Notes under the pieces: model-generated
Database searches by the model: none
What the model saw: the letters and a program-made list of their open reading frames with translations, nothing else
Told to the model about the DNA's origin: nothing
Shown: piece by piece, positions 1-9,029 of the stretch
How positions within the stretch are numbered: the stretch's first letter is position 1
How the letters are laid out: each line of letters starts with the position of its first letter
Program-made: the position numbers and the translations under genes
Assembly (NCBI GenBank): GCA_963790415.1
Contig: CAWBOK010000002.1
Span: 1 to 36,399 of the forward strand
Length of the DNA: 36,399 nucleotides
Source: JAJZQZ01 sp963790415
Lineage (GTDB): Bacteria > Actinomycetota > Thermoleophilia > RBG-16-64-13
Reading direction: 5' to 3'

Positions 1-1235
1 ATCTGTGCCACGTCACCGTGGCAGGTGGCGCACTCGACCTTCGCCACTACCACGTGAGACTGATGCGTGAAGTACACGAAATCAGGCAGTTTGTAGACGC
101 GAGCCCACGATACCTCGGTCCCCGTATCGTAGGCGGCAACGACCGCTCTGGTCGCCGGAGTCTGGGTGGAGAGCCACTTGTGGCAGCCGGCGCACAACTC
201 GAGGGGCGGCAGATCAGCCGACGGCCCCCGCCGCACCTGGCTGTGACAGAAGATGCAGGAGAGACCGCCCTTCTGGATATGCGGTTGGTGGGTGAACGGC
301 ACGGTGGCCTCCGCTGCGCCGGCTATCGTAGCGCCCGCCGGCTTCGCCCCCTGCCAGCTGCGTAGCAGAGCGACCACGGCAGCGATGTCGTCGGCCGAGA
401 GTCGACCTTTCCAGGCCGGCATGGCCGTGCCCGTGCGGCCGTTCTCGATGACCTGGCGTACGGCGGCGTCGGCCGACGCGCCGACGAACGCGTTCGGCTT
501 CAGCTTGTAGGCCGCTACCGGCGCCGTCGGCGCCGTGGCAGGCCAGACAGTTGGCGTCGAACACCGTCAGGCCCTTGGCGATAAGGGCGGGGTCGGCGCC
601 CCCAGCCGTGGTCGTGGTTCCCGGGGGCGAAACCGTGGTAGCGGTTCCGCCCCCGGGCGGAGCGGTGGTGGTCGTGCCGGCGCCGGGCGGAGCGGTCGTG
701 GTGGCCGTCGAGCCCTGGATGGTGCGCAGATAGTTGACGATGTTCCAACGATCGGTCACCGACATGCGGGAGCCGAGCGCCGGCATACGGCCCACACCCT
801 GCGTGGCAAACACGAACACCTGTCCGTCGGACAGCGAGCCGACCACCTGGTCCAGATGGGGCGGTGGTGGCACGAACTCCTTGCCCACCGGGCCCGTCTC
901 CCCGGCGGGGATCCCATGGCACGGAAGACAGAAGATGCCGTAGAGTGCCTCGCCGTTGGCCTGAGAGGTGTCGGAAGAACTGACCGGATTGTCGGGTGCA
1001 GGAGCGCCGGGGATCACGTCGAGACCCTGAACGGGAACCGCCCCCTCCGCCGCGCTGGAGCGAGGGGGCTCCACGTAACCGATGGAGATGGTCGGTGACC
1101 CATCTCGTTGCCGATGTTGATCGAGCACCCGCCGATCATTTGAGCGGCGACGATGACCAGCAGGGCCACCACCACGACGCCGACCAGGACGAAGAGGATG
1201 CCGCGTTGGCGGTCGTGACCGCCTGCTTCGCTCAC
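1..1235 (-). CDS. Multihaem cytochrome c, ActE-like head fused to ActA-like tail (partial, frameshifted)
   Basis: Probable extracytoplasmic electron-accepting subunit of an alternative complex III. The GTG start at 1235 has an AGGAGG ribosome site about 10 bases upstream and overlaps the end of the DUF3341 gene by 4 bases. A membrane segment follows at once (residues about 12-34) and ends in a Cys that could be a lipobox. Five CXXCH haem motifs can be read: CLPCH (916-930), CLACH (535-549), CIFCH (near 245-257), CAGCH (179-193) and CATCH (18-32). The first two sit in monohaem cytochrome c domains separated by a Thr/Pro/Gly-rich linker. The last three lie in a region resembling the ActA haem subunit, with the pattern LPDFVYFTHQSH before CATCH. 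Two frame changes (near 1095 and 522) must be bridged. From 522 to the edge the frame is open, so the fusion of head and tail is read directly. The gene continues beyond base 1. Confidence 0.75.
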
Positions 1236-1755
1236 GGCAGCTGTCCTCCTCTGGATCCACGGCCTCCGCGCCCCGTGCCAGCAACGCGGCCCTGATGCGC
1301 GTCGCCACCAGATCGGGCGGCACCTCTACGACCACATGCGTCTCGCCGTGGCTGACGGCGGGCCAGTAGGGCCGCGGTCCGCCTTTCACGCGGCGGGTCT
1401 CCAGGACGAACCCCAGCGCGGTGGCGGCCACCATGCCGAACATGGTGAGCTCGTAGAGGATGATGAGGTTCGGCGGAGCGAGATAGGTGGGCTGACCGCC
1501 CACCAGGACCGGATACAGGAATAGCGTGCCGATGCTGAAGAAGACGCCCGTGGCCAACCCGACCACCAGTCCGGTGAAGGTGAACCTGCGCAACTTGGTC
1601 GCCTTCATGGCGCCGCCGAGTACAGCCTCGGGCAGTGGTACATCGGACAGCACTTCGATGTGATCGCGAGGCACACCGACTTCGCGCAAAGCCTGCAGCG
1701 CCAGGGCGACTCCCTGCTCTCCCTGCACCCGCACGGAGACGAAACGCTCGCTCAT
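1232..1755 (-). CDS. DUF3341 membrane protein, ActD-like subunit of alternative complex III
   Basis: About 170 residues. A soluble N-terminal part is followed by two hydrophobic helices (residues about 58-85 and 97-118), the second containing LYELTMFGM, which is typical of ActD/DUF3341. In characterised complexes ActD is a membrane subunit next to the NrfD-type protein. The ATG at 1755 overlaps the stop of the NrfD-type gene (ATGA), so the two are translationally coupled. The natural end is blurred: the main frame runs on without a stop, while another frame has a TGA at 1234-1232 that overlaps the cytochrome GTG start. I infer a one-base error near 1245-1260 and place the end at 1232. Confidence 0.8.
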
Positions 1756-3307
1756 GTCCGGGCCCCCGATGTCGCCGTGGCGCTGACGCCGACTGCGTCA
1801 CCGGGTTCAAGCACGGGCACGTCGCTCTCCACTTCGATGACGCCCGTGCGCCTCCAGCGGTCCACCCGCCAGCCCTCCTTGACCTCCCACAGGGAGATCA
1901 ACGGCAGCGACTTCGAGAAGATGAGATAGAGCAACGCAAAGGCCGCGAACGTGGCGGACGCGATGGCAACCTCGGGCCACCCGGGCCGGTAGCTTCCCCA
2001 GTCCGAACGAGAGTGCGTTGCGAATCGGCGAGCCGACCACGATGAGGAAGCGTTGATCCACATGCCGACGTTGACGAGCAGGCTGATCACCAGCATGGCC
2101 ACCGGCGACATGCGCACCCGCCGGAACCACAGAGTGAGGAACGGAAGTGCGACATTCACAGCTATCATGGTCCAGAAGAGCTGCGCCATCGCGCCGAACG
2201 CGTGCACGCGCTGGAGTTCCCTGGCTTCGCGTTGCCCCCGTACCAGTCGGTGAGGAAGCCCGCCCACCAGAAGAGGAACCAGATCGCCGCCACGGCCAGC
2301 AGCACTTTCCCCATGCGGTCCAGATGGCGCAGCGTCAGATAGTCCTCCAGGTGCATCCCCCGCCGCACCACCACAAGCACGGTGATTAGAGCGGCCACCC
2401 CCGAGTAGATAGCCCCGATCACGAAGTACGGGGCGAAGACTGTCGAATGCCAGCCCTCCAGCTGCGTCATGCCGAAATCCCATGACACGATCGAATGCAC
2501 GGAGACCGCGATCGGGATCACCACGATCGTAAAGATGCGCATCCCCAGGTGCAGCCTGTTCCACTGCTGCTGCGTGCCCCGCCAGCCCAGGGAGAACATC
2601 CGGTAGAGCCGCTGGCGGAGGCCTCTCGACCGGTCGCGGGCCGCCGCGAGGTCGGGCACGAGAGGGAAGAAAAGGAAGAGAGAACTCGCCGTGATGTAGG
2701 TGAGGATCGCCAGCAGATCCCACATGAGCGGAGAGCGGAAGTTGGGCCACAGCCCGCGCTCGTTGGGAAAGGGGATCATCCAGTAGAAACGCCACGCCCG
2801 GCCCAGGTGGATGATAGGGAAGACTCCGCCGATCATGAGGGCGAACAGGGTCATCGCCTCCGCCACCCGGGTGAGCGGTCGCCGCCACTCCACGTTCAGC
2901 ACCCGCAGGATGGCCGACACGAGCGTGCCCGAGTGACTGATGCCGATCCAGAAGACGAAGCTGGTGATATACAGACCCCAGAACACGGGACGTCGCTTGC
3001 CCGTGATCCGATACTCGTGGTAGAGCTGCCATCCCCAGGCGAACAGCCCGACGCCGACGATGGCGACCATGAGTAGGACCAAGAGGATGTAGCGGATACT
3101 GATGGTCTCCATCGAGCGGAAGACCCGCGCTTCGAGCGCCCGGTCGAGAGCGTCGAGCTCGGCCTCGGTGGCTGCCGGCAGTGTCACGACCCCCGTGGCC
3201 GTCAGCGCCCGGGCTTCTTCCTCGGGAGACGCCTCCGCCGGAGGGATGGGCGGCGCCGGTGGTTGCTCTACCGACCAGTTGGGCGGAGGTTGCAGCGGAT
3301 CAGACAT
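1752..3307 (-). CDS. NrfD/PsrC-type membrane protein, ActC-like quinol-oxidising subunit (frameshifted)
   Basis: Polytopic membrane protein of the NrfD/PsrC family, expected to hold the quinol site. From ATG 3307 there is a Pro/Glu-rich cytoplasmic leader of about 70 residues, then many hydrophobic helices, starting with SIRYILLVLLMVAIVGVGLF. Conserved-looking stretches include FWIGISHSGTLVSAILR and WDLLAILTYITASSLFLFFP. The stop overlaps the DUF3341 start, and the start overlaps the end of the upstream 4Fe-4S gene by 8 bases. Three frame changes are needed (near 2235, 2055 and 1993). Between the last two, a short stretch in the third frame reads RFLIVVGSPIRNALSFGLGK and fills an otherwise nonsensical gap, which supports the joined reading. 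Length after joining is about 518 residues, somewhat longer than usual because of the leader. Confidence 0.85.
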
Positions 3308-4080
3308 CGGTCGTGTCGCCCTTCTTCAGATACACCACCGAAGGCTTGGTGTTGAACGACTCCAGCAGCCGGAACCCACGCGGGCTGCCCCAGCAAGTTG
3401 CGCCACCCGGCGGAGGCGTCGCCCGCATCGCCGAAGACGAGAGCTTCCGGAGGGCAGGTCTGAACGCAGGCCGGTTGTATCTCGCCGTCTGCCACCGGCC
3501 GGCCTTCGACCCGCGCCTCTTCCCTGACCCGGCGGTACCGCTGCACGCAGAACGTGCATTTCTCCATGATGCCGACGCTTCGTACGGTGACATCGGGATT
3601 GGTTGCTGCTCGAAGGGCGCTGCGAACTCGGGAGCGAAGAAGTTGAAGACCCGTGACTTGTACGGGCAGTCGTGGCCGCAGTACCGCGTTCCGATGCACC
3701 GGTTGTAGACCTGGGTGTTGAGGCCATCCTGGGAATGGACCGAGGCGAACACCGGACAGACCGGCTCGCAGGGAGCGGCACCGCATTGCTGGCACATGAC
3801 CGGGAGCAACCGAGCTTGGACGTCGGGGAACTCCGTGTGCTCCCAGTACCGCTCCACGCGGATCCAGTGCCGGCCCCGGCCCATGGCGACCTGGTCTTCG
3901 CCCGACATGCCGATGTTGTTCTTGGCGAAGCAGGCGACCACACATGCCTGGCAACCGCTGCACAGGTCCAGGTCGACCGCGAGGGCCCATTGGGGTACGT
4001 GCTCCTGTCCGGCTATCCCTGCCCCCTCGCGCGACGTTCGAGCGGACGTATTCGGGGCCGGTGGACCCACACGGCCTCAT
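3300..4080 (-). CDS. 4Fe-4S ferredoxin-type subunit, ActB C-terminal-domain-like (frameshifted)
   Basis: Iron-sulfur electron-transfer subunit expected to pair with the NrfD-type protein downstream. Cys motifs read in order are CSGCQACVVAC, CQQCGAAPCEPVC, CIGTRYCGHDC and CTFCVQR with a later ACVQTCP, enough for four clusters in the DmsB/PsrB/ActB style. ATG at 4080 has an AAGGAA ribosome site 7 bases upstream (4088-4093). The ferredoxin frame itself can only be followed back to a GTG at 4070, so a frame error in the first codons is likely. Two more changes (near 3610 and 3400) bracket the fourth cluster. In standard alternative complex III, ActB also carries a large molybdopterin-type domain before the clusters. 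No such domain is present here and the gene starts just upstream of the first cluster. Confidence 0.8.
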
Positions 4081-4169
4081 GAGGTGCTTCCTTGACGACC
4101 TTGCGGATCTTCAAATCTATGCCCCCACTGTCAGGCGATAGACCAGGACCCCATGCCGATAGCATTGAA

Positions 4170-4185
4170 CAGGGTCGGGACCCTG
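4170..4185. promoter_or_regulatory. 16-bp palindrome at the predicted transcription start
   Basis: CAGGGTC-GG-GACCCTG is an inverted repeat with 7-base arms and a 2-base centre. It begins where the operon transcript should start, just downstream of the -10 box. No T-run follows on either strand, so a terminator is unlikely. A repressor operator or a 5' leader hairpin fits better. Confidence 0.4.
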
Positions 4186-4191
4186 GCTCCC

Positions 4192-4219
4192 ATTATAGGT
4201 GGACGCCCTGAACCTGCAA
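4192..4219 (-). promoter_or_regulatory. Putative promoter of the complex III-like operon
   Basis: On the minus strand TTGCAG (4219-4214) and a perfect TATAAT (4197-4192) are separated by 16 bases. This is the best sigma70-like match I noticed in the window, and it lies 112 bases before the first gene of the minus-strand respiratory operon. Transcription would begin near 4185. Confidence 0.5.
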
Positions 4220-4294
4220 CCCCCGTCATGCGTTTCGACGGCGTTGTAGCGCAGCGACACACGAGGGGCCAGAGTCAGGAAGCGGGCCGTGGCG

Positions 4295-5446
4295 TCACCG
4301 GGGCTCGTCGCTCACCCTCGCCGCCAAGCTGGGTCCGCCCACCTGCAGCAGAGTGTACACCTCGCTGATGTCTTCCAAGGACACCATCCCCACGAAGCGC
4401 CCACCTTCGATGACCGGCGCGGCCTTGAACTGTCGCGTCCGCATGCGCATGAAGGCATCGTAGACCGAGTCATCGAGGCCGAGGATCGGGAATTCCGTGC
4501 GCATGGCCTCCGACACGGGGAAGTCGGACCCATGCTTTCCAAGCATGGAGATCAACCGGTCGCGGGTGAGCACGCCAACCACCTGACCGTCGAAGCCGAT
4601 CACGGCGAAGTCCTCCTGGTAGATGTGGAACAGCCGCGCCGCCAGTTCGCCGATCGTCTGATCGGGTGAGGCCGTCTCGATTCGCGTGTTGACGGCCTGC
4701 TTCACGCGCAGGTCGCCCAGCACGCGTTGCACGTCATCGCCGGTGCTCTCAGCCTGAGCTCCGAAGTAGATGAAGATCGCCACAAGGATGAGAAAGACCC
4801 CCCCGCCGAGCAGCCCGGCGATGCCCATGGCCAGGGCCAGGATCTGGCCCACCACGACTGCGATCCGGGTGGCCCGGGGACGACCCAGGCGCATGGCGAG
4901 GAGCGCGCGGAACACACGGCCGCCATCCATCGGAAAGGCGGGCAGCAGATTGAACACGGCCAGCGTCATGTTGACCACGAACAGATACACATAGGCCGCC
5001 ACGAACCCACGGGAGAGGAACAGGTTCGACAACTCCCCCGACGAGAAGACGTCCCTCACGTTGAAGAAGAGGGGCGCCGCGGCGAGCATCAACAGCCCCA
5101 ACACCACGTTGGAGAGGGGGCCCACCACGGAGATGATGAGCTCTTTGCGAGGATCCTGCGGGATCTCCTCCATCGACGCGACCCCCCCGATGGGAAGGAG
5201 GGTGATACTCTTGACCGCGATGCCATAATGCTGCGCCACCCGAGAGTGGCTGAGTTCGTGGATCAGCACCAGGACGAAGAGAAGCACCACCAGTAGCACT
5301 CCGTACAGTGCCCCCACCCAGCCGCCCGGTTCGCGCGCGGCTCCCCACACGAATGCGAAGTACGCGACTACGAACAGGAACGTGGCGTGGACACGCACGT
5401 CGATCCCAAAGACCCGGAACATTCGATATGACCAATGCATAGTCAT
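4295..5446 (-). CDS. M50-family (site-2 type) intramembrane metalloprotease with two CBS domains
   Basis: Membrane-embedded zinc protease of the S2P group, 383 residues, with no frame error. The zinc motif HELSH lies at residues 63-67 in a hydrophobic helix, and the second motif LLPAFPMDGGR places the third ligand Asp at about residue 174. After the last membrane segment, two CBS domains occupy roughly residues 235-370 and probably bind an adenosine nucleotide to regulate the protease. Start ATG 5446 is preceded by CAGGGA at a short spacing; the reading frame is open further upstream but with poor protein character. It is transcribed divergently from the hsp20-lon operon. The substrate cannot be told from sequence; relatives cut anti-sigma factors or membrane regulators. 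Confidence 0.9.
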   Translation of the reverse strand: MTMHWSYRMFRVFGIDVRVHATFLFVVAYFAFVWGAAREPGGWVGALYGVLLVVLLFVLVLIHELSHSRVAQHYGIAVKSITLLPIGGVASMEEIPQDPRKELIISVVGPLSNVVLGLLMLAAAPLFFNVRDVFSSGELSNLFLSRGFVAAYVYLFVVNMTLAVFNLLPAFPMDGGRVFRALLAMRLGRPRATRIAVVVGQILALAMGIAGLLGGGVFLILVAIFIYFGAQAESTGDDVQRVLGDLRVKQAVNTRIETASPDQTIGELAARLFHIYQEDFAVIGFDGQVVGVLTRDRLISMLGKHGSDFPVSEAMRTEFPILGLDDSVYDAFMRMRTRQFKAAPVIEGGRFVGMVSLEDISEVYTLLQVGGPSLAARVSDEPR

Positions 5447-5571
5447 ACGATTCCCTGGGCGGCCCCGGGTGCAAACCGCAGACGCGTTTGGCCGGCGGGC
5501 TACCCGGGCATCAGGCATCCCGTGAACCACGATACGTGACCACCCCACCGCAGCATCCAGGAGACGAGGCA

Positions 5572-6039
5572 GTGGATCCCAAAGGCAAGGAACGACTCGA
5601 AGGCTTGCGCCGCTTCCAAGGAGAGGTTGATCGCATGTTCCTCGAACTTATGGGCGCCGACCGCATGCTTGGACAGGTCCGCTCGGCTTTCCGTCCGAAC
5701 GTGGATGTGTACTTCAGCAAGAGCCAAGGCACGATGATGGTGAAGCTCGAACTGGCCGGCATCGATCCGGACACCGTGCACCTCGAAGCCGAGGAGCGCA
5801 TCCTGCGTATCAGCGGTCATCGCATCGATCAAGGCCATCGTGAGAAGGTCTACCAGCAGATGGAGATCGCCTACGGCCCCTTCGAACGCCGCATCCTACT
5901 CCCGGTCGACGTCGACCCCACCGGGGCTGAAGCCCGCTATGAACAGGGCTTCTTGGAGATCCGGCTGCCGGTGGCGGAAAAGCGGGCGGCGCAACGCATC
6001 CCCATCACGGGCAAAGACGAAGGCACGGAGCGACCATGA
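5572..6039 (+). CDS. Small heat shock protein, Hsp20/alpha-crystallin family
   Basis: ATP-independent holdase chaperone of about 155 residues. The alpha-crystallin domain spans most of the protein, from FRPNVDVYFSKSQG through ILRISGHR and a late EQGFLEIRLPV strand. The GTG start at 5572 is chosen because AGGAG sits 8 bases upstream; an in-frame GTG at 5536 is possible but lacks a good ribosome site. The stop overlaps the lon ATG by 4 bases (ATGA), so the two are probably translationally coupled: one holds unfolded proteins, the other degrades them. No clear HrcA (CIRCE) or HspR (HAIR) operator was seen in the 125-base divergent region upstream. Confidence 0.93.
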   Translation: MDPKGKERLEGLRRFQGEVDRMFLELMGADRMLGQVRSAFRPNVDVYFSKSQGTMMVKLELAGIDPDTVHLEAEERILRISGHRIDQGHREKVYQQMEIAYGPFERRILLPVDVDPTGAEARYEQGFLEIRLPVAEKRAAQRIPITGKDEGTERP

Positions 6040-8562
6040 GCCCGAGAAAGCGCACAGCCGAGACGGAGTTGGAACCCGAGGATCAGTCCCCGGTGAACGA
6101 AAGCGACATAACGCCGCCGGTGCTGCCCGTTCTGCCCCTCAAGGACACGGTGGTGTTCCCCGAGACGATGATGCCGTTGGCAGTTGGTCAACCCCGGTCG
6201 GTCCGCTTGATAGACGACGTATTGGCCAAGGACAAGATGGTCGCACTCGTCGCGGTGAGGAACGAAGACGCCGAAGTCCCCGGTCCAGGGGACGTCTACA
6301 CCGTGGGCACTCTGGCGGTGGTGCAGAAAATGATCAAGGCACCTGACGGCACGCTGCGCATCATCGTCCAGGGATTGCGTCGCATAACCATCGACGAGTA
6401 CCTGTCGGAGGAGCCGTTCCTGACCGCCACGGTGCACGACACTCCTGACGTCGTGGAGGAGACCACCGAGCTCGAGGCGTTGCAGCGCAACCTGGTCGGC
6501 GTATACACGAAGATCGTGGAGATGGTGCCCTATCTGCCCGACGAGCTCGAGATGGCCGCGGTCAACATCGAGGACCCCGCCACCTTGGGCTACTTCATCG
6601 GCTCCACCATGCGCATCAAGGCCGAGGACAAGCAGGTCATCTTGGAGGAGGTCGACGTCGCTAAGAGGCTAAGGCGCCTCACCGAGTTGATGAATCGAGA
6701 ACTCGAAGTGCTCGAGTTGGGATCGAAGATCCAGTTCCAGGTCCAGTCGGAGATGGAGAAGACCCAGCGGGACTACTTCCTGAGGCAGCAGATGAAGGCG
6801 ATCCAGGAAGAGTTGGGCGAGACCGACGAGACCCAGGCCGAGGTCAACGAAATGCGGTCGCGTATCGACGAGGCTCAACTGCCCGAAGAAGTCGACAAGC
6901 AGGCCCGGCGGGAACTCGACCGACTGGCGAAGCTCCCTTCGGCGGCAGCCGAGTACGGTGTCATCCGAACCTACCTCGATTGGATCGTCTCGCTTCCTTG
7001 GAACACGTCCACCGAAGACAACCTGGACATAGCCCATGCCCGGGAGGTCCTCGACGCGGACCATTATGACCTCGAAGACGTCAAAGACCGCATGTTGGAG
7101 TTCCTGGCCGTGCAGAAGTTGAAGAGCGAGCTCTCGGGACCGATTCTCTGCTTCGCCGGTCCTCCCGGAGTCGGCAAGACCAGCCTGGGTCAGAGCATCG
7201 CTCGGGCGTTGGGGCGCAAGTTCATCCGCATCAGCGTGGGGGGCGTTCGCGACGAGGCCGAGATCAGGGGTCACCGCCGCACGTACATCGGGGCCATGCC
7301 AGGTACCATCATGCGGGCGATCCGCGATGCCGAGAGCAACAATCCGGTGTTCATGATCGACGAGATCGACAAGATGGGCGCCGATTGGCGGGGAGACCCG
7401 TCGAGTGCGATGCTGGAAGTGCTCGACCCCGAGCAGCACAACACCTTCCGCGATCACTACCTCGATCTTCCATTCGACCTTTCGAAAGTGCTGTTCATCA
7501 CGACTGCGAACATGCTGGACACCATCCCCGGACCGCTGCGCGACCGCATGGAAGTCATCAGCATCGCTGGATACACCGAGGAAGAGAAACTTCACATAGC
7601 CAAGCAGTACCTGATCCCCCGCCAATTGGGGCGGAACGGACTCAAGCCGGGGCAACTCAAGTTCGTCGATGACGCGCTCCGCGTGATCATCGAGGGCTAC
7701 ACGCGCGAAGCCGGAGTGCGCAACCTGGAGCGTGAGATAGGCACCGTTGCACGCAAGTTCGCCCGGCTGGTTGCCGAAGAAGGGCGCAGGTCGCTCACCT
7801 TGAGCGCAGGGAAGGTGCCGGACTTCCTCGGCAGGCAGAAGGTCTTCAAGGAGAGCAAGCGCCGTACCGGCGACCCCGGGGTCTCCACAGGGCTCGCCTG
7901 GACGCCGAGCGGAGGCGACATCCTCTTCATCGAGGCACGTTCCATGTCCGGGAGCGGCCACCTGACCCTCACCGGCCAACTCGGCGATGTGATGAAAGAG
8001 TCCGCGCAGGCGGCGCTCACCTACATACGCAGCATCGCCGGCAGATGGGGAGTCGCGGACGATTTCTTCCAGAAGCACGACATCCACGTGCACGTGCCCG
8101 CCGGGGCGGTACCCAAGGACGGCCCCTCGGCGGGGGTGGCCATCACCACGGCCCTGGCCAGCATGATCACCGGGCGACCGGTGAACGCCGACGTGGCTAT
8201 GACAGGCGAGGTGACCCTGACCGGCCAGGTGCTGCCGGTGGGGGGGATCAAAGAGAAAGTGCTGGCCGCGGGACAGGCGGGGATCACCACGATCTTCCTG
8301 CCCGATCGCAACGAAGGCGACGTGGAGGACATCAACGACGATCTCATCACCAACGTCACCTTCATCTACGCGACGCAGGTGGACCAGGTGCTGGAACGGG
8401 CACGTCGAGAGTGTGGCCGCGACGGAGCCGCCCCGGATCCGCAAGGCCGCGGCGGCGGACACCGACGGCAGATCCGCGCCCGAGACTGCGGGGCAGACGG
8501 GCCGCACACGCAAGCCCGTGACCACCCGCACACCGCGCAGGCGAGGAGCCCCGAAAGGCTGA
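6036..8562 (+). CDS. lon: ATP-dependent protease Lon (LonA type)
   Basis: Soluble hexameric AAA+ protease for misfolded and regulatory proteins. Domains in order are the N-terminal substrate-binding domain (residues about 30-225), a helical segment, and an AAA+ module with Walker A GPPGVGKT from residue 375 and Walker B FMIDEIDK near 438. The Ser-Lys protease domain follows, with the nucleophile in KDGPSAGVA (Ser about 698) and the partner Lys in GGIKEK (about 741). The frame stays open past the true end. A one-base change near 8400 gives a hydrophilic Ala/Thr/Arg-rich tail ending with TGA at 8560-8562, 4 bases before the archease ATG, and I take that as the real end. Length is then about 842 residues, normal for LonA apart from the roughly 50-residue basic tail. 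Confidence 0.95.
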
Positions 8563-8566
8563 TCTC

Positions 8567-9028
8567 ATGGAGGCTTTTAGGCGCTGGACGCCGGCGGACC
8601 GCGCGCCGGCGTATCGAGTGCTCGACCACCCGGCCGATCTGTGGTTGGAGGTGTTCGGCGCCGGCCTTCCGCAGCTCTTCGAACATGGGCTCCTGGCGCT
8701 GTACGACAACCTGGTCTCGCTGGCGGACGTGCAATTGACAGAGAGCCGCACGGCCGTCGCCCAAGGAGCCACCGCGGCACTCGCGTTGCGCGCCCTTCTT
8801 GCCGAGGCGCTCTTCTTGTTCGACACGGAGGGTTTCCTTGCTGCCGGAGCACGCGTGACGGTCGAGGGGGGCCTCTCGATCGCGGTCCGTGCAGAACTTC
8901 AGGGTGAGCTGCTCGACCGCGACCGACACGAGCTACTCGCCGAGGTGAAGGCGGTGACCTACCACGGGCTGCAGGCCGAGGCTCACCCCGACGGGAGCTG
9001 GCGCGCCACCGTGCTTCTGGACGTGTGA
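8567..9028 (+). CDS. Archease, RtcB activator
   Basis: Protein of 153 residues of the archease family, which speeds the guanylylation and turnover of the RNA ligase RtcB. The N-terminal signature RVLDHPADLWLEVFG carries the acidic metal-binding Asp, and the C-terminal part has EVKAVTYHGL, another family hallmark. It lies 4 bases after lon and 1 base before rtcB, so co-transcription is almost certain and the partner is next door. The frame is intact. Confidence 0.93.
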   Translation: MEAFRRWTPADRAPAYRVLDHPADLWLEVFGAGLPQLFEHGLLALYDNLVSLADVQLTESRTAVAQGATAALALRALLAEALFLFDTEGFLAAGARVTVEGGLSIAVRAELQGELLDRDRHELLAEVKAVTYHGLQAEAHPDGSWRATVLLDV

Positions 9029-9029
9029 C

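Noticed and set aside
4170..4185. Palindrome as the terminator of the M50 protease gene
   Set aside because: It is 110 bases past the stop, sits just downstream of a promoter, and is not followed by a T-run.
6669..8531. A 620-codon minus-strand open frame opposite lon
   Set aside because: Codon-bias shadow of lon; the composition is rich in His/Arg/Val without domains.
8390..8738. Extended C-terminus of Lon reaching into archease
   Set aside because: The extra residues are the archease gene read in the wrong frame; a one-base shift gives a tail ending 4 bases before the archease start.
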